From the NCBI GenBank assembly GCA_030141605.1, contig JAQGDQ010000176.1, forward strand, positions 64,001 through 124,000: 60,000 nucleotides of DNA. The letters are read 5' to 3'. The DNA is from Tubiluchus corallicola. Its lineage: Eukaryota > Priapulida > Priapulimorpha > Priapulimorphida > Tubiluchidae. A program made the position numbers and the translations under genes. Below are positions 26,301 through 47,400 of the stretch, piece by piece (the first letter of the stretch is position 1; each line of letters opens with the position of its first letter). Under the pieces are notes generated by a model. That model did no database searches and had not been told where the DNA came from. It saw only the letters and a program-made list of their open reading frames with translations.

Positions 26301-29300
26301 TACGAGATGACCCCAGATATGAAGCAGTCGACAGTAGCTCATATAGGGAAGACTGGTTTCGTGAATATGTTAAAGGTCTACTGGATGTAAGGGCTATTTG
26401 TTACTATTAGATACAATGCTTATGTGCTGTGGACTAATAAGTGTTTGCATTTAGTTGGTTTCTGCTTTTGTGCACTTAGTTGTTTGGTTACAGATGCTTT
26501 GGTGCATAAACTTAGCTTTGTAATTTTCATTTGACGAAAAAGGTTTATAAGTTCATTGGTCTAATTAAGTAAAAATATAATCGTGACTCAGAAAATGTGA
26601 CTTGTATGCGTCAATACAACAAGTAGACAGTGGCAGAACTGAGTTGTCTCTGTCAACAAATATCTAATGCTTCGAGTTTGCTAGTATCTGCATATATAGA
26701 TGAATGGATGGATGGATATAGGATTTGAGGCTGCAGCACCATTTCCGACAATATGCATATGAATCAAAAGCTCACGCTCGATCTAGTGGAATCTCATTGA
26801 ATGTTTATTTTCTAATCTGACAATGTTCACTGGGAGGAACAGCGGGTTAAAAACCTAAAAAATGGCATTTTTGTCTGTTTTTCACAAAACTTATATTCCT
26901 TTTTAGTGGTGCGTGCAGTAAGATTTCTCGATAGTGCACGGTGGTATTTCAGTACTTTGCTGGATCCAACCTTCCAATTTTTCAAAATATTGACAGAAAG
27001 CCGTATAGAAAAAACATTCATGCAGCGCTTGGAAAAAAGTTTATAGCTCTTAAGGAAGAGGGGTAGTTGGTCTACAAGTCGACTTGGGTCTCTTTTACGA
27101 ACAGTTCCATAATAGCCCCCAAGGACGGGATGATTTTGAGTTCTCTTTTGTCATTCTTTCACTAGGAAATGTATAGGGCACAATCCATTGTTAGGGACGT
27201 CATCCATTATATTCCATCTGTAGACATTTCTTAAAAGACAGTTTGCAGTTAATGATAATACATTATTATATAAGTAGAAGTCTATTACCGTTACTAAAAA
27301 TGCAGGGTGCAGGAACAAAGACTAAGTACAAATGTTTGCACATTACTAATATTTATTGGGTGGATTTAATAACATTTGACCTTCTACACAGTTTTGCCTT
27401 TGTGCAAAATGTTGTGCAGTGTGGTGTGGTGTGAGTGGCATGGTTTGGTATAGTGTGCTGTTGGTGGTGTGGTCAGTGATGTAGTGTGGGTTGCCATTAT
27501 GGGTTTATGTGCAAAATACTTTTACGGTGTTTGGCTACTTGTAGTATTTTCTTTTTATTCATACATTCATGTTATTTACGTGTGCTTGAATTTGTAGGCC
27601 ATGTTACTAGTATGTAGGTACTAGTAGGTTACTAGGATGCATCATTGGGTGACAGACTTTTGAAGTAACTGTATAAAGCGATCTATTTCTGTTTCACTGT
27701 GATGCCGGTCACGTTCTCGTTGTTGTTCTTATAATAAGTTTTTGTTTGATTTATATTGTAATATCATGATAGATTTTGTCTGTATTGTAAATTCTTGCCT
27801 GAAAACAGATCCGTGGCAAAAACAAATGGCATTCTAAATGACATATTCTCTATATAATGCACAAAAGACCATAAAATTGATTCCATCACTGCAATAAATG
27901 GTGTTTTAAATGACATTTCCAGGCACTTTGGCAGAAAGAACCCAATTAGCAAGTAACCCATGATTCACATTCTGCACTTATTTTGTTAATAATTTCAAAT
28001 GCTACAATTTTAGTGTCATATTTCTATTATGTTTTATCAAGTAAGTCAGATACATAAGAAACAACCGTTGGTGCTAGCAATGTAAATTCTGTTGCCTATA
28101 TTAGTCAGATGAGGAACAGGAGGCTCGGGAACGAGAGAAGCAGGAACGAGTCGAGGCCAGCCTTCGAGAAAGAGAAAAAGAAGTACAGCGGACGTTGTCC
28201 GGACATCTCAGAGAACGTGATAAAGAGCGGGAGCTGCACAAGCATGAAGAATCATTAGAACATTTCAAAGCTTTACTAGTTGATATGGTAATGTATTATT
28301 TCATATTAGCAATTGTGAGTCGTAACATAATATTGGCCATTCTGAAAAATTGAGTTTTGTAATACATTTCTAATAGTATGCTCACAAGCAAATATTTCAT
28401 AATAGTCAATTTTTTTGTGGCATTGCAGTTAATATTAATCATTACTTACAGAAAAGACATCTTTCTATTATTACATGCAGTTGTTTAAAGCAAAACCTGA
28501 ATATATTTGTAGTTCTTAATTGTGGCATTTTAGTGTTGCAATTTATATGAATTCAAAAGTGAAAGTATTAATTCTATAAATTTGTTCTATGTAATTTGCC
28601 TAAGTTCTTTTGTTCGCAGTACTCTCTAGTGGAATATACTCACAATGGAATATACTTCTCGTTGGTATTTGTTATTTTTACAAAAACTTATGTTTTTTAA
28701 ATGCTTTCTGGTATTTTCAGGTGCGTAACCATGATGCGTCTTGGCGGGACACAAAGCGGGCTTTGAGGAAGGAGCATCGCTGGGAGTTATGTGCACTATT
28801 AGACAGTGAAGAAAAAGAGAAGGTATTCAAGGAGCATATAGAGTCATTAGAGAGAAAGAAAAAGGAGAAATTTCATGAACTTCTCAGTGAAACTTCTGAG
28901 GTAATTGCATTTTCAATGTTGGAATAAGCCAATGTTTTTCAAGGTCCGTGGTTCAAATCCTGACATTCTCGTGCTTTGCTTTGTTTTCCTTGTGGGTTTA
29001 TTGATTGGGAATTAATTGAGAATCTTATAGTTAAGATTATAAACTATTACATTAGTAGTTTCATTTGAAGCATTTCAGGCACTTCATAATTGTATGTAGC
29101 CATGTTTCAACACTGAATGGTGTACTTTTAATACTGTCTAGTGAATTTGTTGACTGTTTAATTCTCTTTGTTTTAAAATTTAACCAATTTCAGAAATTTG
29201 GGTGGTGGGTTGATCACTAAGTGAAAGCAGATTTTTCATTGAATTATTGACTTTGGAACAGAGTAGCTGTCATAATTTAGATGTCTCTGAACAGATTTTT

Positions 29301-30494
29301 GAACATTTATGCTTATATTTAGTTGTGCGTGACTTATGCATCACAAATAAGAATTCTGCTGTACTGTTAGATTATCAGCAGTTGTTTGTGCATTTTACTC
29401 TATTTGTGTATTTCATTGTCCTACAGATAGATCTCACTTCAACCTGGAAGGAAATAAAGAAACTCATCCGGGATGACCCACGTTGTCAGAAATTTTCTTC
29501 CAGTGATAGGGTCAGTATAACAAGCATTATAATGAAATTTCTTGTATGTGATTCATCTATGTTACATTTCGTACACCAGAGTAGCAGAGGATTTTGTATT
29601 GTTTCCTTTTTCAGAAGCGAGAGCGAGAGTTTAATGATTATATCAGAGATAAAGTTGTTGCTGCAAAAGCTGACTTTAGAGAATTGCTGAAAGAGACTAA
29701 AACCATCACGTACAAGTAAGAACAATTTGCTTGCGTCTGCTGTTTGATTTATTTATTAAACACCCTCCAAAAAAGTTAAAAATACTCTGATTTGCAAGGT
29801 TTCTACGAATACTTTATAAAATGGGTTTAAGGTGTAGTAGTTCACAATGTTGTTTATACTGTTTTCTAAATTAGTTTTTAGAAGGCTATAAAAAGCTTTT
29901 TTGATGTTGCAAATTTGTACTTGTAATAAGTATTTTAGTGTATAAGCAAATGTGAATTAATATGTTGTGATGTGCATTTGTCCAAATAAACTACATTGTT
30001 CCTTCGAAATGTTTGCAGGTCTAAAGGTCTAATTGAAGAATCTGAACAGCACTTGAAAGATATTGAAACTATTTTACAGGTAAGTTTTGATGAAAAAAAA
30101 TAATGCTTTTTTACTAGTGGTAGATTAACTGAGACAAAAATGTCTTGGAATTGGCGTACTTAGCACTTGTAATTTCTTCACTTGGGTTGCCGTGTGTTTT
30201 ATATTAAATATTCGTAAAATAGTGGCATATAAATAGTTAACTGTGAGCAAACTGAAGGAAAATTATGATGTGATCTTTTACCTCACCTGTGCTGTAGTTT
30301 TCTGTTACCAGGTGTGTCGGTTATTAATTTCTCTGCTAACTATTTTGTTACAGAATGATAAAAGATATTTAATTTTGGACTGCATTCCTGAAGAGAGACT
30401 TAAAATGTTGATGGCGTATATAGATGATCTAGATCGCAAGGGACCACCACCTCCACCTACAGCCTCTGAACCCACTCGCAGGAGTGTCAAATAA
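5096..30494 (+). CDS. TCERG1: Transcription elongation regulator 1 (CA150)
   Basis: A nuclear protein that couples RNA polymerase II elongation with pre-mRNA splicing: in the family, WW domains bind splicing factors and FF domains bind the phosphorylated CTD. Exons: 5096-5334, 6163-6303, 7019-7124, 8199-8366, 14352-14529, 14756-14911, 15032-15193, 15465-15571, 15945-16095, 16196-16368, 17283-17517, 17822-17882, 18328-18514, 19800-19889, 19993-20111, 21365-21515, 24665-24733, 26288-26386, 28105-28287, 28721-28900, 29427-29510, 29615-29715, 30019-30079, 30354-30494. All introns are GT-AG and all phases agree, giving 3342 nt and 1113 residues, close to human TCERG1 (about 1100). Order: Pro/Gly-rich N-terminus, WW1, WW2, acidic linker, WW3, basic stretch, six FF domains, C-terminal tail [12 protein letters not shown] chose the ATG at 5096 (AAA-ATG-G context, start of the acidic MDDNE segment); 4997 and 4949 are alternatives. 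Confidence 0.95.
8367..9576 (+). other. TCERG1 intron 4, part upstream of the gypsy insertion
   Basis: Intron sequence starting at the GTAAAT donor after exon 4. No gene or repeat was recognised before the target-site duplication. Without the 4.5-kb element and one duplicated site, the intron would be about 1.5 kb. Confidence 0.8.
9577..9581. repeat. Target-site duplication, left copy (GTTCA)
   Basis: GTTCA directly precedes the 5' LTR and is repeated at 14070-14074 directly after the 3' LTR. A 5-bp duplication is usual for Ty3/gypsy integrases and proves that both element ends are intact. Confidence 0.95.
9582..9744 (+). repeat. Gypsy 5' LTR
   Basis: 163 bp, TGTAATAATATC to GTATCTTCA. By eye it differs from the 3' LTR at seven positions, all transitions (about 4 percent). 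This indicates an insertion that is neither fresh nor ancient. Confidence 0.95.
9748..9765 (+). other. Probable primer-binding site
   Basis: TGGCATCATTGGGATC starts three bases after the 5' LTR. TGG at this place matches the CCA end of a tRNA primer. The tRNA species was not identified. Confidence 0.5.
10128..10748 (+). pseudogene. Gypsy gag, damaged at both ends
   Basis: An open frame of about 206 codons with typical gag sequence ([16 protein letters not shown], then [16 protein letters not shown]). It ends in an incomplete zinc knuckle ([11 protein letters not shown]) and a stop. The frame has no ATG of its own at the start: the nearest ATGs (10099, 10111, 10119) are in another frame and meet a stop, so the N-terminus is frameshifted. 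The second zinc knuckle expected in this family is missing. Confidence 0.85.
10745..11418 (+). pseudogene. Gypsy protease and N-terminal part of RT
   Basis: In a different frame from gag. It contains the aspartic protease motif [11 protein letters not shown] and a conserved GLP tail, then the RT entry region ([24 protein letters not shown]). The frame ends at 11418, where a small deletion shifts it just before the conserved RT motif. Similarity resumes at once in another frame. Confidence 0.88.
11409..13118 (+). pseudogene. Gypsy RT, RNase H and truncated integrase
   Basis: One long open frame. RT shows [20 protein letters not shown] and the catalytic ISDD at 11688-11699. RNase H begins [13 protein letters not shown] and includes [12 protein letters not shown] and ITDHRPL. 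The integrase zinc region (HYGHLG, CPTC) and first catalytic Asp (VGTDLF) follow. The frame then stops at 13116-13118 in the middle of the integrase core. The second Asp and the Glu of the DDE triad are absent, so the element cannot integrate by itself. Confidence 0.93.
13119..13627 (+). pseudogene. Gypsy pol C-terminal remnant
   Basis: Sequence after the integrase gap resumes with the C-terminal part typical of these elements: [13 protein letters not shown], then a basic tail with [15 protein letters not shown], and a stop at 13625-13627. The missing central piece suggests an internal deletion rather than point decay. Confidence 0.85.
13907..14069 (+). repeat. Gypsy 3' LTR
   Basis: 163 bp, matching the 5' LTR except for seven transitions. 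One of these changes ATTGAA to ATTAAA (14017-14022), a possible polyadenylation hexamer. The purine-rich run just upstream (GATGGGA) may be a weak polypurine tract. GTTCA follows at 14070-14074. Confidence 0.95.
14352..14529 (+). CDS. TCERG1: TCERG1 exon 5: second half of WW1 and Ala/Gln segment
   Basis: Begins [16 protein letters not shown], completing WW1 (first Trp about residue 209, second about 231, Tyr trio 220-222). The rest is Ala/Gln/Ser-rich (MVQAAAAAQ, then AAQAAVAQ), at the position of the long Gln-Ala repeat of vertebrate TCERG1. Here that repeat is short and interrupted. The upstream intron carries the gypsy insertion. The exon ends in phase 1 at a GTGAGT donor. Confidence 0.95.
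14756..15571 (+). CDS. TCERG1: TCERG1 exons 6-8: second Pro-rich region
   Basis: Exons 14756-14911, 15032-15193 and 15465-15571 encode residues of about 278-419. Exon 6 is acidic, then Gln/His/Pro-rich. Exon 7 repeats MPPPGF, GMFPPGQ and GMPPPGM, and exon 8 repeats [17 protein letters not shown]. The modules resemble those of exons 2-4, suggesting growth of Pro/Gly/Met repeats by slippage or exon duplication. The first two exons keep phase 1, and exon 8 returns to phase 0. Confidence 0.92.
15945..16095 (+). CDS. TCERG1: TCERG1 exon 9: WW2
   Basis: Encodes [17 protein letters not shown] followed by STWEKP, a complete WW domain (Trp about 437 and 459, aromatic trio 448-450). In the human protein the matching WW domain binds Pro-rich splicing factors such as SF1. 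It is preceded by a short Ser/Thr/Pro and acidic lead-in and ends in phase 1. Confidence 0.95.
16196..16368 (+). CDS. TCERG1: TCERG1 exon 10: charged linker
   Basis: Residues of about 471-527: a Lys/Glu-rich linker (for example [14 protein letters not shown]) between WW2 and WW3, with no folded domain visible. The donor is GTGGGT. The following intron (16369-17282) contains dispersed repeat copy B. Confidence 0.9.
16369..17282 (+). repeat. TCERG1 intron 10 with dispersed repeat copy B
   Basis: Bases of about 16706-17230 match 2655-3368 collinearly, so most of this intron is a copy of the dispersed repeat in the same orientation. It ends just before the TTGTAAAACAG acceptor of exon 11. Confidence 0.68.
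17283..17517 (+). CDS. TCERG1: TCERG1 exon 11: WW3
   Basis: Begins with a run of glutamates and MTEEQKAAE, then [18 protein letters not shown] and SLWDRPEEL, the third WW domain (Trp about 562 and 580, FFY 569-571). The segment after it, [10 protein letters not shown], also resembles the vertebrate protein. Ends in phase 1. Confidence 0.95.
17822..18514 (+). CDS. TCERG1: TCERG1 exons 12-13: basic stretch and start of FF1
   Basis: Exons 17822-17882 and 18328-18514. Exon 12 ends in a lysine run (TPKKKKK), a likely nuclear localisation signal; its donor, GTATAT, lies inside the AAG repeat. Exon 13 is acidic, then carries the conserved helix [19 protein letters not shown] and MKQFREML, which opens FF1. 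Phase 2 between them, phase 0 at the end. Confidence 0.92.
18515..19799 (+). other. TCERG1 intron 13
   Basis: AT-rich intron of about 1.3 kb. Short reading frames on the - strand (for example 19138-19413) look like chance. Nothing else was recognised. Confidence 0.8.
19800..21515 (+). CDS. TCERG1: TCERG1 exons 14-16: FF1 and FF2
   Basis: Exons 19800-19889, 19993-20111 and 21365-21515. FF1 continues through [17 protein letters not shown] and [15 protein letters not shown]2 starts at [12 protein letters not shown] and ends near [17 protein letters not shown] domains bind phosphorylated CTD and splicing or elongation factors in the family. Phases are 0, 2 and 0. The exon 15/16 join is inside the FF2 N-terminal helix region. 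Confidence 0.94.
20112..21364 (+). other. TCERG1 intron 15
   Basis: AT-rich intron of about 1.25 kb from a GTCAGT donor to a TTGTAG acceptor. No repeat or gene recognised. Confidence 0.8.
21516..24664 (+). other. TCERG1 intron 16
   Basis: The second-longest intron (about 3.1 kb). AT-rich, with scattered short frames and no recognisable element. FF3 follows directly from FF2 in the protein, so no exon needs to be sought here. Confidence 0.8.
24665..26386 (+). CDS. TCERG1: TCERG1 exons 17-18: FF3
   Basis: Exons 24665-24733 and 26288-26386 encode [12 protein letters not shown] through [12 protein letters not shown] to WFREYVKGL, the third FF domain (about residues 809-862). Both exons are short and in phase 0, and the flanking introns are the longest in the gene apart from the gypsy-bearing one (about 3.1, 1.6 and 1.7 kb). 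Confidence 0.93.
24734..26287 (+). other. TCERG1 intron 17
   Basis: About 1.55 kb, rich in T runs. It interrupts FF3. Nothing recognised. Confidence 0.8.
26387..28104 (+). other. TCERG1 intron 18
   Basis: About 1.7 kb. The part from 26700 to 27240 is less AT-rich than the flanks and has a GGAT repeat at its start; it could be an old transposon fragment, but no ends or protein were found. Bases 27400-27500 are a G/T-rich simple-sequence stretch. Confidence 0.6.
28105..28900 (+). CDS. TCERG1: TCERG1 exons 19-20: charged helix and FF4
   Basis: Exon 28105-28287 encodes a strongly charged, probably helical segment ([13 protein letters not shown]) between FF3 and FF4, then [10 protein letters not shown], the start of FF4. 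Exon 28721-28900 encodes [17 protein letters not shown] and the rest of FF4, then the start of FF5 ([10 protein letters not shown]). Both are in phase 0. Confidence 0.95.
28901..29426 (+). other. TCERG1 intron 20, with a tRNA-like B-box
   Basis: The intron contains GGTTCAAATCC at about 28951, a match to the RNA polymerase III B-box, but no matching A-box or cloverleaf could be placed upstream. It may be a tRNA-derived SINE fragment or chance. Confidence 0.25.
29427..30494 (+). CDS. TCERG1: TCERG1 exons 21-24: FF5, FF6 and C-terminus
   Basis: Exons 29427-29510, 29615-29715, 30019-30079 and 30354-30494. FF5 spans [18 protein letters not shown] to [10 protein letters not shown], and FF6 spans FRELLKETK to [16 protein letters not shown]. 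The protein ends [19 protein letters not shown], very close to the vertebrate C-terminus, followed by TAA at 30492-30494. This tail is the strongest single identifier of the gene. Confidence 0.96.
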
Positions 30495-31130
30495 ATCAGC
30501 TGAATTCCACTCTGCACAGTATCTCAAATCGCACTAATTGTTTTATATTTAAAATTTGTGATGGTTGAGTTAGTGTTGCTTGAATCAGTTTCAAGTTATC
30601 TCTCGATTTAGAGACTTAATTTTGTTCTATTTTGCCAATTCAACGTAAAACGGTTTTGACATCTTATTCTTGTTTCAAGAAAACACAGACTTAAAAAGCA
30701 TTTGTGCTATTGCTAATTATCATGATAAACGTTGTTGAAGTTCGTGTGCCTGAACATGATAGTAGTCTGGTTAAACTTGCGCCTGGTGGTTTAAGGAGAT
30801 TGCTTATATGAAATTTAAATCTAGGCAACAACCAATTAAGACTCTAAGCAATCAGGGATGCTCTCAATGTATTTCATAGGAGCTTGTTTGTCATTTTGTA
30901 ACAGGCATGTACTGACAAAGTATGATGAGTTTACGGATTGCAAGATCTTTGCACTGAAGTAAGCATTGTGCGTTAAATTGTCATTGCAGTTTTAATTAGA
31001 ATTACATGTACTTGCAGCAATCAGATTTTACTTGATGTTTTAACTGTATTTTCTTTTTATTTGTACGTTCATTTGAGCAACTTTCCAGTTTGTGCTTATG
31101 TAAAAATAAAGGTTCATGTAGCTAAGAAAT
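30495..31130 (+). other. TCERG1: TCERG1 3' UTR
   Basis: AT-rich sequence after the stop. AATAAA at 31105-31110, followed by a GT-rich stretch near 31136, is the most likely polyadenylation site. An AATAAA also overlaps the stop codon (30490-30495) but is unlikely to be used. Confidence 0.5.
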
Positions 31131-31339
31131 TCCTGCTTGTTTTGGAATTTTGGAAATGTGTAGTGTTTAAATACAATTACCCTTACAGAAATTATAATTA
31201 ATGAGTAATATGCAGTTTTCAAGTAAAATAGCTTCAAATTGTTTTCCAGAATTATTTATATAGTAAACTATAAAGGTTTTAACAAACTGCATCCTTAATT
31301 TTCATTAGTGATGGTGCCTGTTATGGCAGCTAAAAGGAA

Positions 31340-33704
31340 TCAACGCACCATACATTACTGTAACTTAGTTTATTTTAACGATAATACAACTTAACTTGTT
31401 GTACAACTAGAGACTTATAGTACATGTACAAGTATGTCCAGCCCTTAGACAATTGACAAATTCAGTAATGCAATGATACTGAAAACTAAATAAACAGGTT
31501 TCAATAAATAAGTAAACTTAAAACAAGATTGATTAAGAACGCTCATAATAATGAGCTTGTGCAATTAGCTGTCGTCAATTACAAGAACAAAAAGAAGTAA
31601 GATAATTTCGAAAGACATTTGCGAAAAATTCCTAGGCATTATTTCATTAGTAAATCAATCAATCTGAATTTACAAAAACAATGCCTATTGCGTGTTTTTG
31701 CAATAACATCTCAATCTTTTGAGTCGCAAAGCATAAAAGCAGGCTAGCAAAAGTATGCAATATGACTGTCGAACGTTTACACAAACACAGAAATTAATAG
31801 CAACTTAGTATGCACTATATTGTGCCATAAAAGACAATTGTTAGAAATTGTATTACATACAAAATAAGTTTCTGCCATATTCAAATTGAGTATGTAATTC
31901 TTTTCATTACAGCTGACATAATCTACAATTAAAATGTAACTTGAACGTCACAGAACTGGCAACAAAATATTTAACAAAAAGTGTTGCAAAGTGTTGTCCA
32001 TACTTTAATTCAGAAGCTAACCTAACATTCTGCTTTTTTCGGTTATACTTTTGGCATAAACACAATTGCCACCTGGCAGCTGTAATTACAAAAATACTCT
32101 GACTTTCTAAGTTACAAAAGGTACAATGGTAAAATAAGTAAAAACAAATTTTTACATATTTACTTGATGCAACACAAAGTATAAAATCTGTTTCATATCT
32201 ACAGTACGATAGGCTTTATAACACTGCAATTACCAAACTACTGCATCCGGCTATGTGAAATCAGATGTTTAGATGTAATTTTAGTAGGGTGAACAGACGT
32301 AAACTGTTATGTAACTGCTTAATGGGCACACTACCCAGCTGAATGCATCAAATGATTCTCTATGCTGCTAAAATGACAGTGCTGCCAAAACTACAGCCAG
32401 ACTTTATGCTCATAATACAGTGACCCAAATGAAAAAAGTGGTAACTATGGCATATTAGGGTATGGCGCAGAGGCCCAATCAAAAACAATTTACGCCTATG
32501 TTTAACTTTTAATTTGCTGATCTAACAATGCAATTTTTTGAATAATTGCATGAATAATCTGCTCTAATTATTGTCAAAATTAAAAACAAAGAATCATCGA
32601 ACACTGTTAATTAATATTCACAGTTTAAAAAATTAAACATTAAAACCAATTAAACATTTACAGGGAAATAAAATTCGTCTTAAATTAAACATAAAACAAT
32701 GACAGAAAACACAATTATAGCTGTCACACGTTAATGGTATGACTAACGCAGAGACTTCAGTACCCCTCTGCAAGTATAACTGCGGGCAAGCCAAGACTGT
32801 TGGCTTTCTCAATCTTTGGTCCAAAAAATCTTCACCGCAGTCAAATGCCATAAATCAGAGACGCAAACAATTATAAATTAACATAAAATTAAGATTATAT
32901 TAGCCAATCTTGGCCATATGTCGATACACAACCAATGAGAATTTACATTATATACACGAGGTAAAACTACGAACTAACACATTTTTACAAAAATACTTGA
33001 ATGGGTTTGACTAAAACTATAAAACTCTACTTCACTGAGATCTATTCTGTACAGAGGAATTTTTAGAATAATATAATTTACAGCACTCTCCATTTTTTTT
33101 GCTTTACCAGTTGAGGTGGTTGCTAGAGAAGCAACTCCTCTCTAGCAAATAATGATAAGACAATGACAAAACATTCATAGCTCGTGTTCCTCATGTTAGA
33201 AAGCCTATGATATGCAAATGTGGAAGCCATAAAATGTGGAGGGATACATTTTACACAGACCAAACCTGCTGGCATCTTGCAATAATCAAGTGGTCACAAA
33301 ATAGTATGATACATAATAGTACCATATTACTAATAAAATAGAGCAGTTTTAGTATCAGAATTTTGCCTCTCAAACATATCTGTAACTTGCAGGCCACACA
33401 AAACCAATATTCAAAAAGTGGAGGCACATTTACATAAACTGTACATAATTAATATCCCGAGAAAAATAACAATTTCATTAACATCAGGACACTAAATTTG
33501 GACACTTTCCACAATCTTGGGAAATGTAATGCAAGATTTAACTTCGAATTACTGAATATTTCTACAGTATTAAAATAAGGCATCAAAATTCATGATAGAA
33601 AAACAATATTTTAACAAACTTGTGTATGCAATGATGAGATACAATGATGACAATAAACAAACGTTTGGCATATATATCACTGAGAAAATCCTAAACAGGT
33701 TTGA
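31340..33704 (-). other. FGFR: Probable FGFR 3' UTR
   Basis: AT-rich non-coding sequence after the FGFR stop. The first good AATAAA on this strand that I noticed lies at 31374-31369, which would give a 3' UTR of about 2.35 kb ending near 31350. A closer non-canonical site is possible. No gene or transposon was seen in it. Confidence 0.4.
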
Positions 33705-44486
<10,782 letters not shown>

Positions 44487-47400
44487 GACTGGAAAAAATT
44501 ATATAATGAATGATAAAACATATAATATGCATTCTCATAGGCTCAGTTCTAATGCACTAATGCTGCTGTAACTATAGGCCCAATCATATACAGATTTATC
44601 TGCAGCTACCAATGATTGCTTTCTTATTTATACAACAATGCCGTTGAACCTAAGCAGGACAAGGCTGTTCGCAAATGGTAGTTTGGCATTTCTCCCACCC
44701 GGAACCATCAATGCAACAAGCAAACGGTTAAGACTTCATTAACGAAAGCTCAAGTTCTCTCTTCAAAATTACTTAGCTCCGACAATGGTCAATTTGCGAA
44801 GCTAAGTAAAGTCTGTTGGCACCGCTTAATTACTGGACGAAGGTCAAGATGGTGAACCAGAACTGTAATTACTCTCTCGCCCGTCTAAACGTTTGGTGAC
44901 TGTGAGAGTCTTAAGTAAAAATAACTCAAATAAATAGATAAAGAAAGCATTCCTAATAGAAATAATGCTCAAATGACATAAAGCAATGGTCAGTGATAAT
45001 TGAGGCATATTTACGATACAGTAAAGCCAAGCTCGTACGACTAAATATTTTTCTGAAGCCAAGGTAAACGTCTATATAGCTGTTCATCACTCGCGAATGC
45101 GTATTTGTTTTAGCCAATTAAAATACGATTTGTTTAGGATAAATTATAATTGAGACGCAGCTTTTTGAAACTTGTGAATATTTCCTTACTAGTTGTTCGA
45201 CGTATGTGTAGTAACCTGTCAATAACAAATATTTCTAGGATTAAATTCACATTTAGCTCAGTACTCTATTAATTTCGGTACTTTGTACAACTTAAACATC
45301 GACTAAGTGAGCTTACACTTCTCAGTGGACATCAAAATTTGGATTGTAATCAAATTTTAAAATTTGTGATCACGTACGAGCTTATACATTTAGTTATGTT
45401 TCTAGTTTTAAATAGTCATATTAACGCTGAGTTAAAACTAATTTATTACACATTTATAATATTATTATGATAACTTTCATTGCTGTAATACCAGATAGTA
45501 GAAGTTGTATATCGTAGAACGTATTCTAATTGCAATCGTAGTGTGTGATTCGCAAATTAAAAAGCTAAAACGGAAAGTTTAAGTCACTAAGCGTAAGGAA
45601 GTGCTGACCAGGCACTAGGTTGAACACAGTCATAACCCAACAGTGATTAACTAGAGCAAATGTGCATAGAGGCAATTAGTACTAATAAGTCTAGCAACGG
45701 CGACACATTTAAACCCGACTAGGCAAAGTCACAGCAGACAAAAAAACAGCCGACTGAAGTTATTTTTATCACAATGTATTGAATAGCGACAGCCTTGCAT
45801 TCGCATTTCAGTAATTGCTTCGTTCTGAGTTCTGTCTAACAATTTCGCAAATGAAGTCTTTTGCAAATGCAAGCCAACAAATAAATGAAAGGAGGCAAAA
45901 AGGTCAGACAGGGAAAAAAGAAACACCATGTGGATCATTGGCTATCCAGTGACTTACAACAAAAGGGAGCTACTATTAAATTTGTACATAAGCTAAAAAA
46001 GGGACACACTTTGGTACCGCAGTAGCTCTATGCCATTCATTCATGTCACCCTTCCAATTTAGGAAAGCTCCGTATTCTCTGTGGAAATTTTTTGCTCGTA
46101 CGGTAGCTGAGAGTAGTATAATTCCATATTTATACAAAATTGTGTGGGTACTTTTTGTAAGAGCAATGAAGTTCTCTGGAGTAGTTAGCTGAACAAATAT
46201 GGGTCCGTTCTCCAGGAACTTCACCTACTCCTCACAACTTCACTATTCTCACAAAAAAATTGAAGAATTTTTTACTTTAGTTAATTAGAGAACTTTTGAG
46301 AAGTACTTAATTGCAAGTGATAAGCCAGTCTCAATCAAAGATCCCTCACATTATAATTTTTTAATCTTCCACTTACCAGCCTTGCGTTTTCCCAGACAAC
46401 AACGACAAATAGTTTAATCATTACAGCGTTGAAACTGTAATCATCTCACATAGGTGCATATCACCTAAGAGCTTAATTCCAAAATTCTATAAAAAAAATC
46501 TTCAGCACTTCGCCTGGCTAAACTAATCACAGAGGAATTTATAAAAATGCAGTTTATTTCAAAAACTCTAAGATCAGCGAAAACAGACAAATAGGTCGTC
46601 TATACTCTCGGCACGAACAGAACACATTACATTTTATGCTCACCAGTTCTCCACACAACAGGTTTAATTGTAATTTATTGCGGCTTTTCCTCACAAAGTC
46701 TTCCTAAATCGCCAAAATACCCAGAGAAGCATTTAAACGACTATAAAGAAGTGAAAGTGACACGTGGATAATAAAAATCTTTCTTCTAAGCAACTCACAG
46801 AATGAATCGATCGAAGTAACTAGACCGTTTAGCCTTAACAAAACTTTTCGTGCAGGCTTAATGACAAAAATGGAATTTCAAGAAAGACGTCGGAAAACTG
46901 TGGGGACATTTTCTATCCTGACTGCAGGAAATAACAGTAATATTATAGAAAATTTCTTCGCCGGGTTGTACTTTCCACACTGAAGACGTGGCCAAGTTAC
47001 TATAAAAATCAAATTTGGAAACGGGTACATAACCAGCGACTCAGTGACTCCTGCAGCTAGTTGAAAAGTCATGATTCTGGCAAAAGCTACCAACTTCTGA
47101 CCCGCGCGATTTGTCACTCGTGCTAACTCAGAACGTGCCTTCATCAGTCATGATTTTCTTGCATTGGAAATTAATTAAAAAATCTACTAACACACTAGTG
47201 ATGATAAAATAATGATACACAACAGCCAATTAACAACGATGAAAGAAGGATAAAAAACGAGTACTTCTGTACGACGATTTGCGAAGTGTTTCTGACTGAT
47301 GTCTAGGCGCCGAAAACGGTTAAAACTTTCTCACACAAACGCCATTAAAAATGTTATTTTCGACAATTTAGCAACTCCTGTGGTCACAGAATTTTAAACC

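Noticed and set aside
28941-28965. tRNA gene or SINE from the GGTTCAAATCC B-box
   Set aside because: No A-box and no cloverleaf arms could be placed, so an 11-base match alone is not enough.
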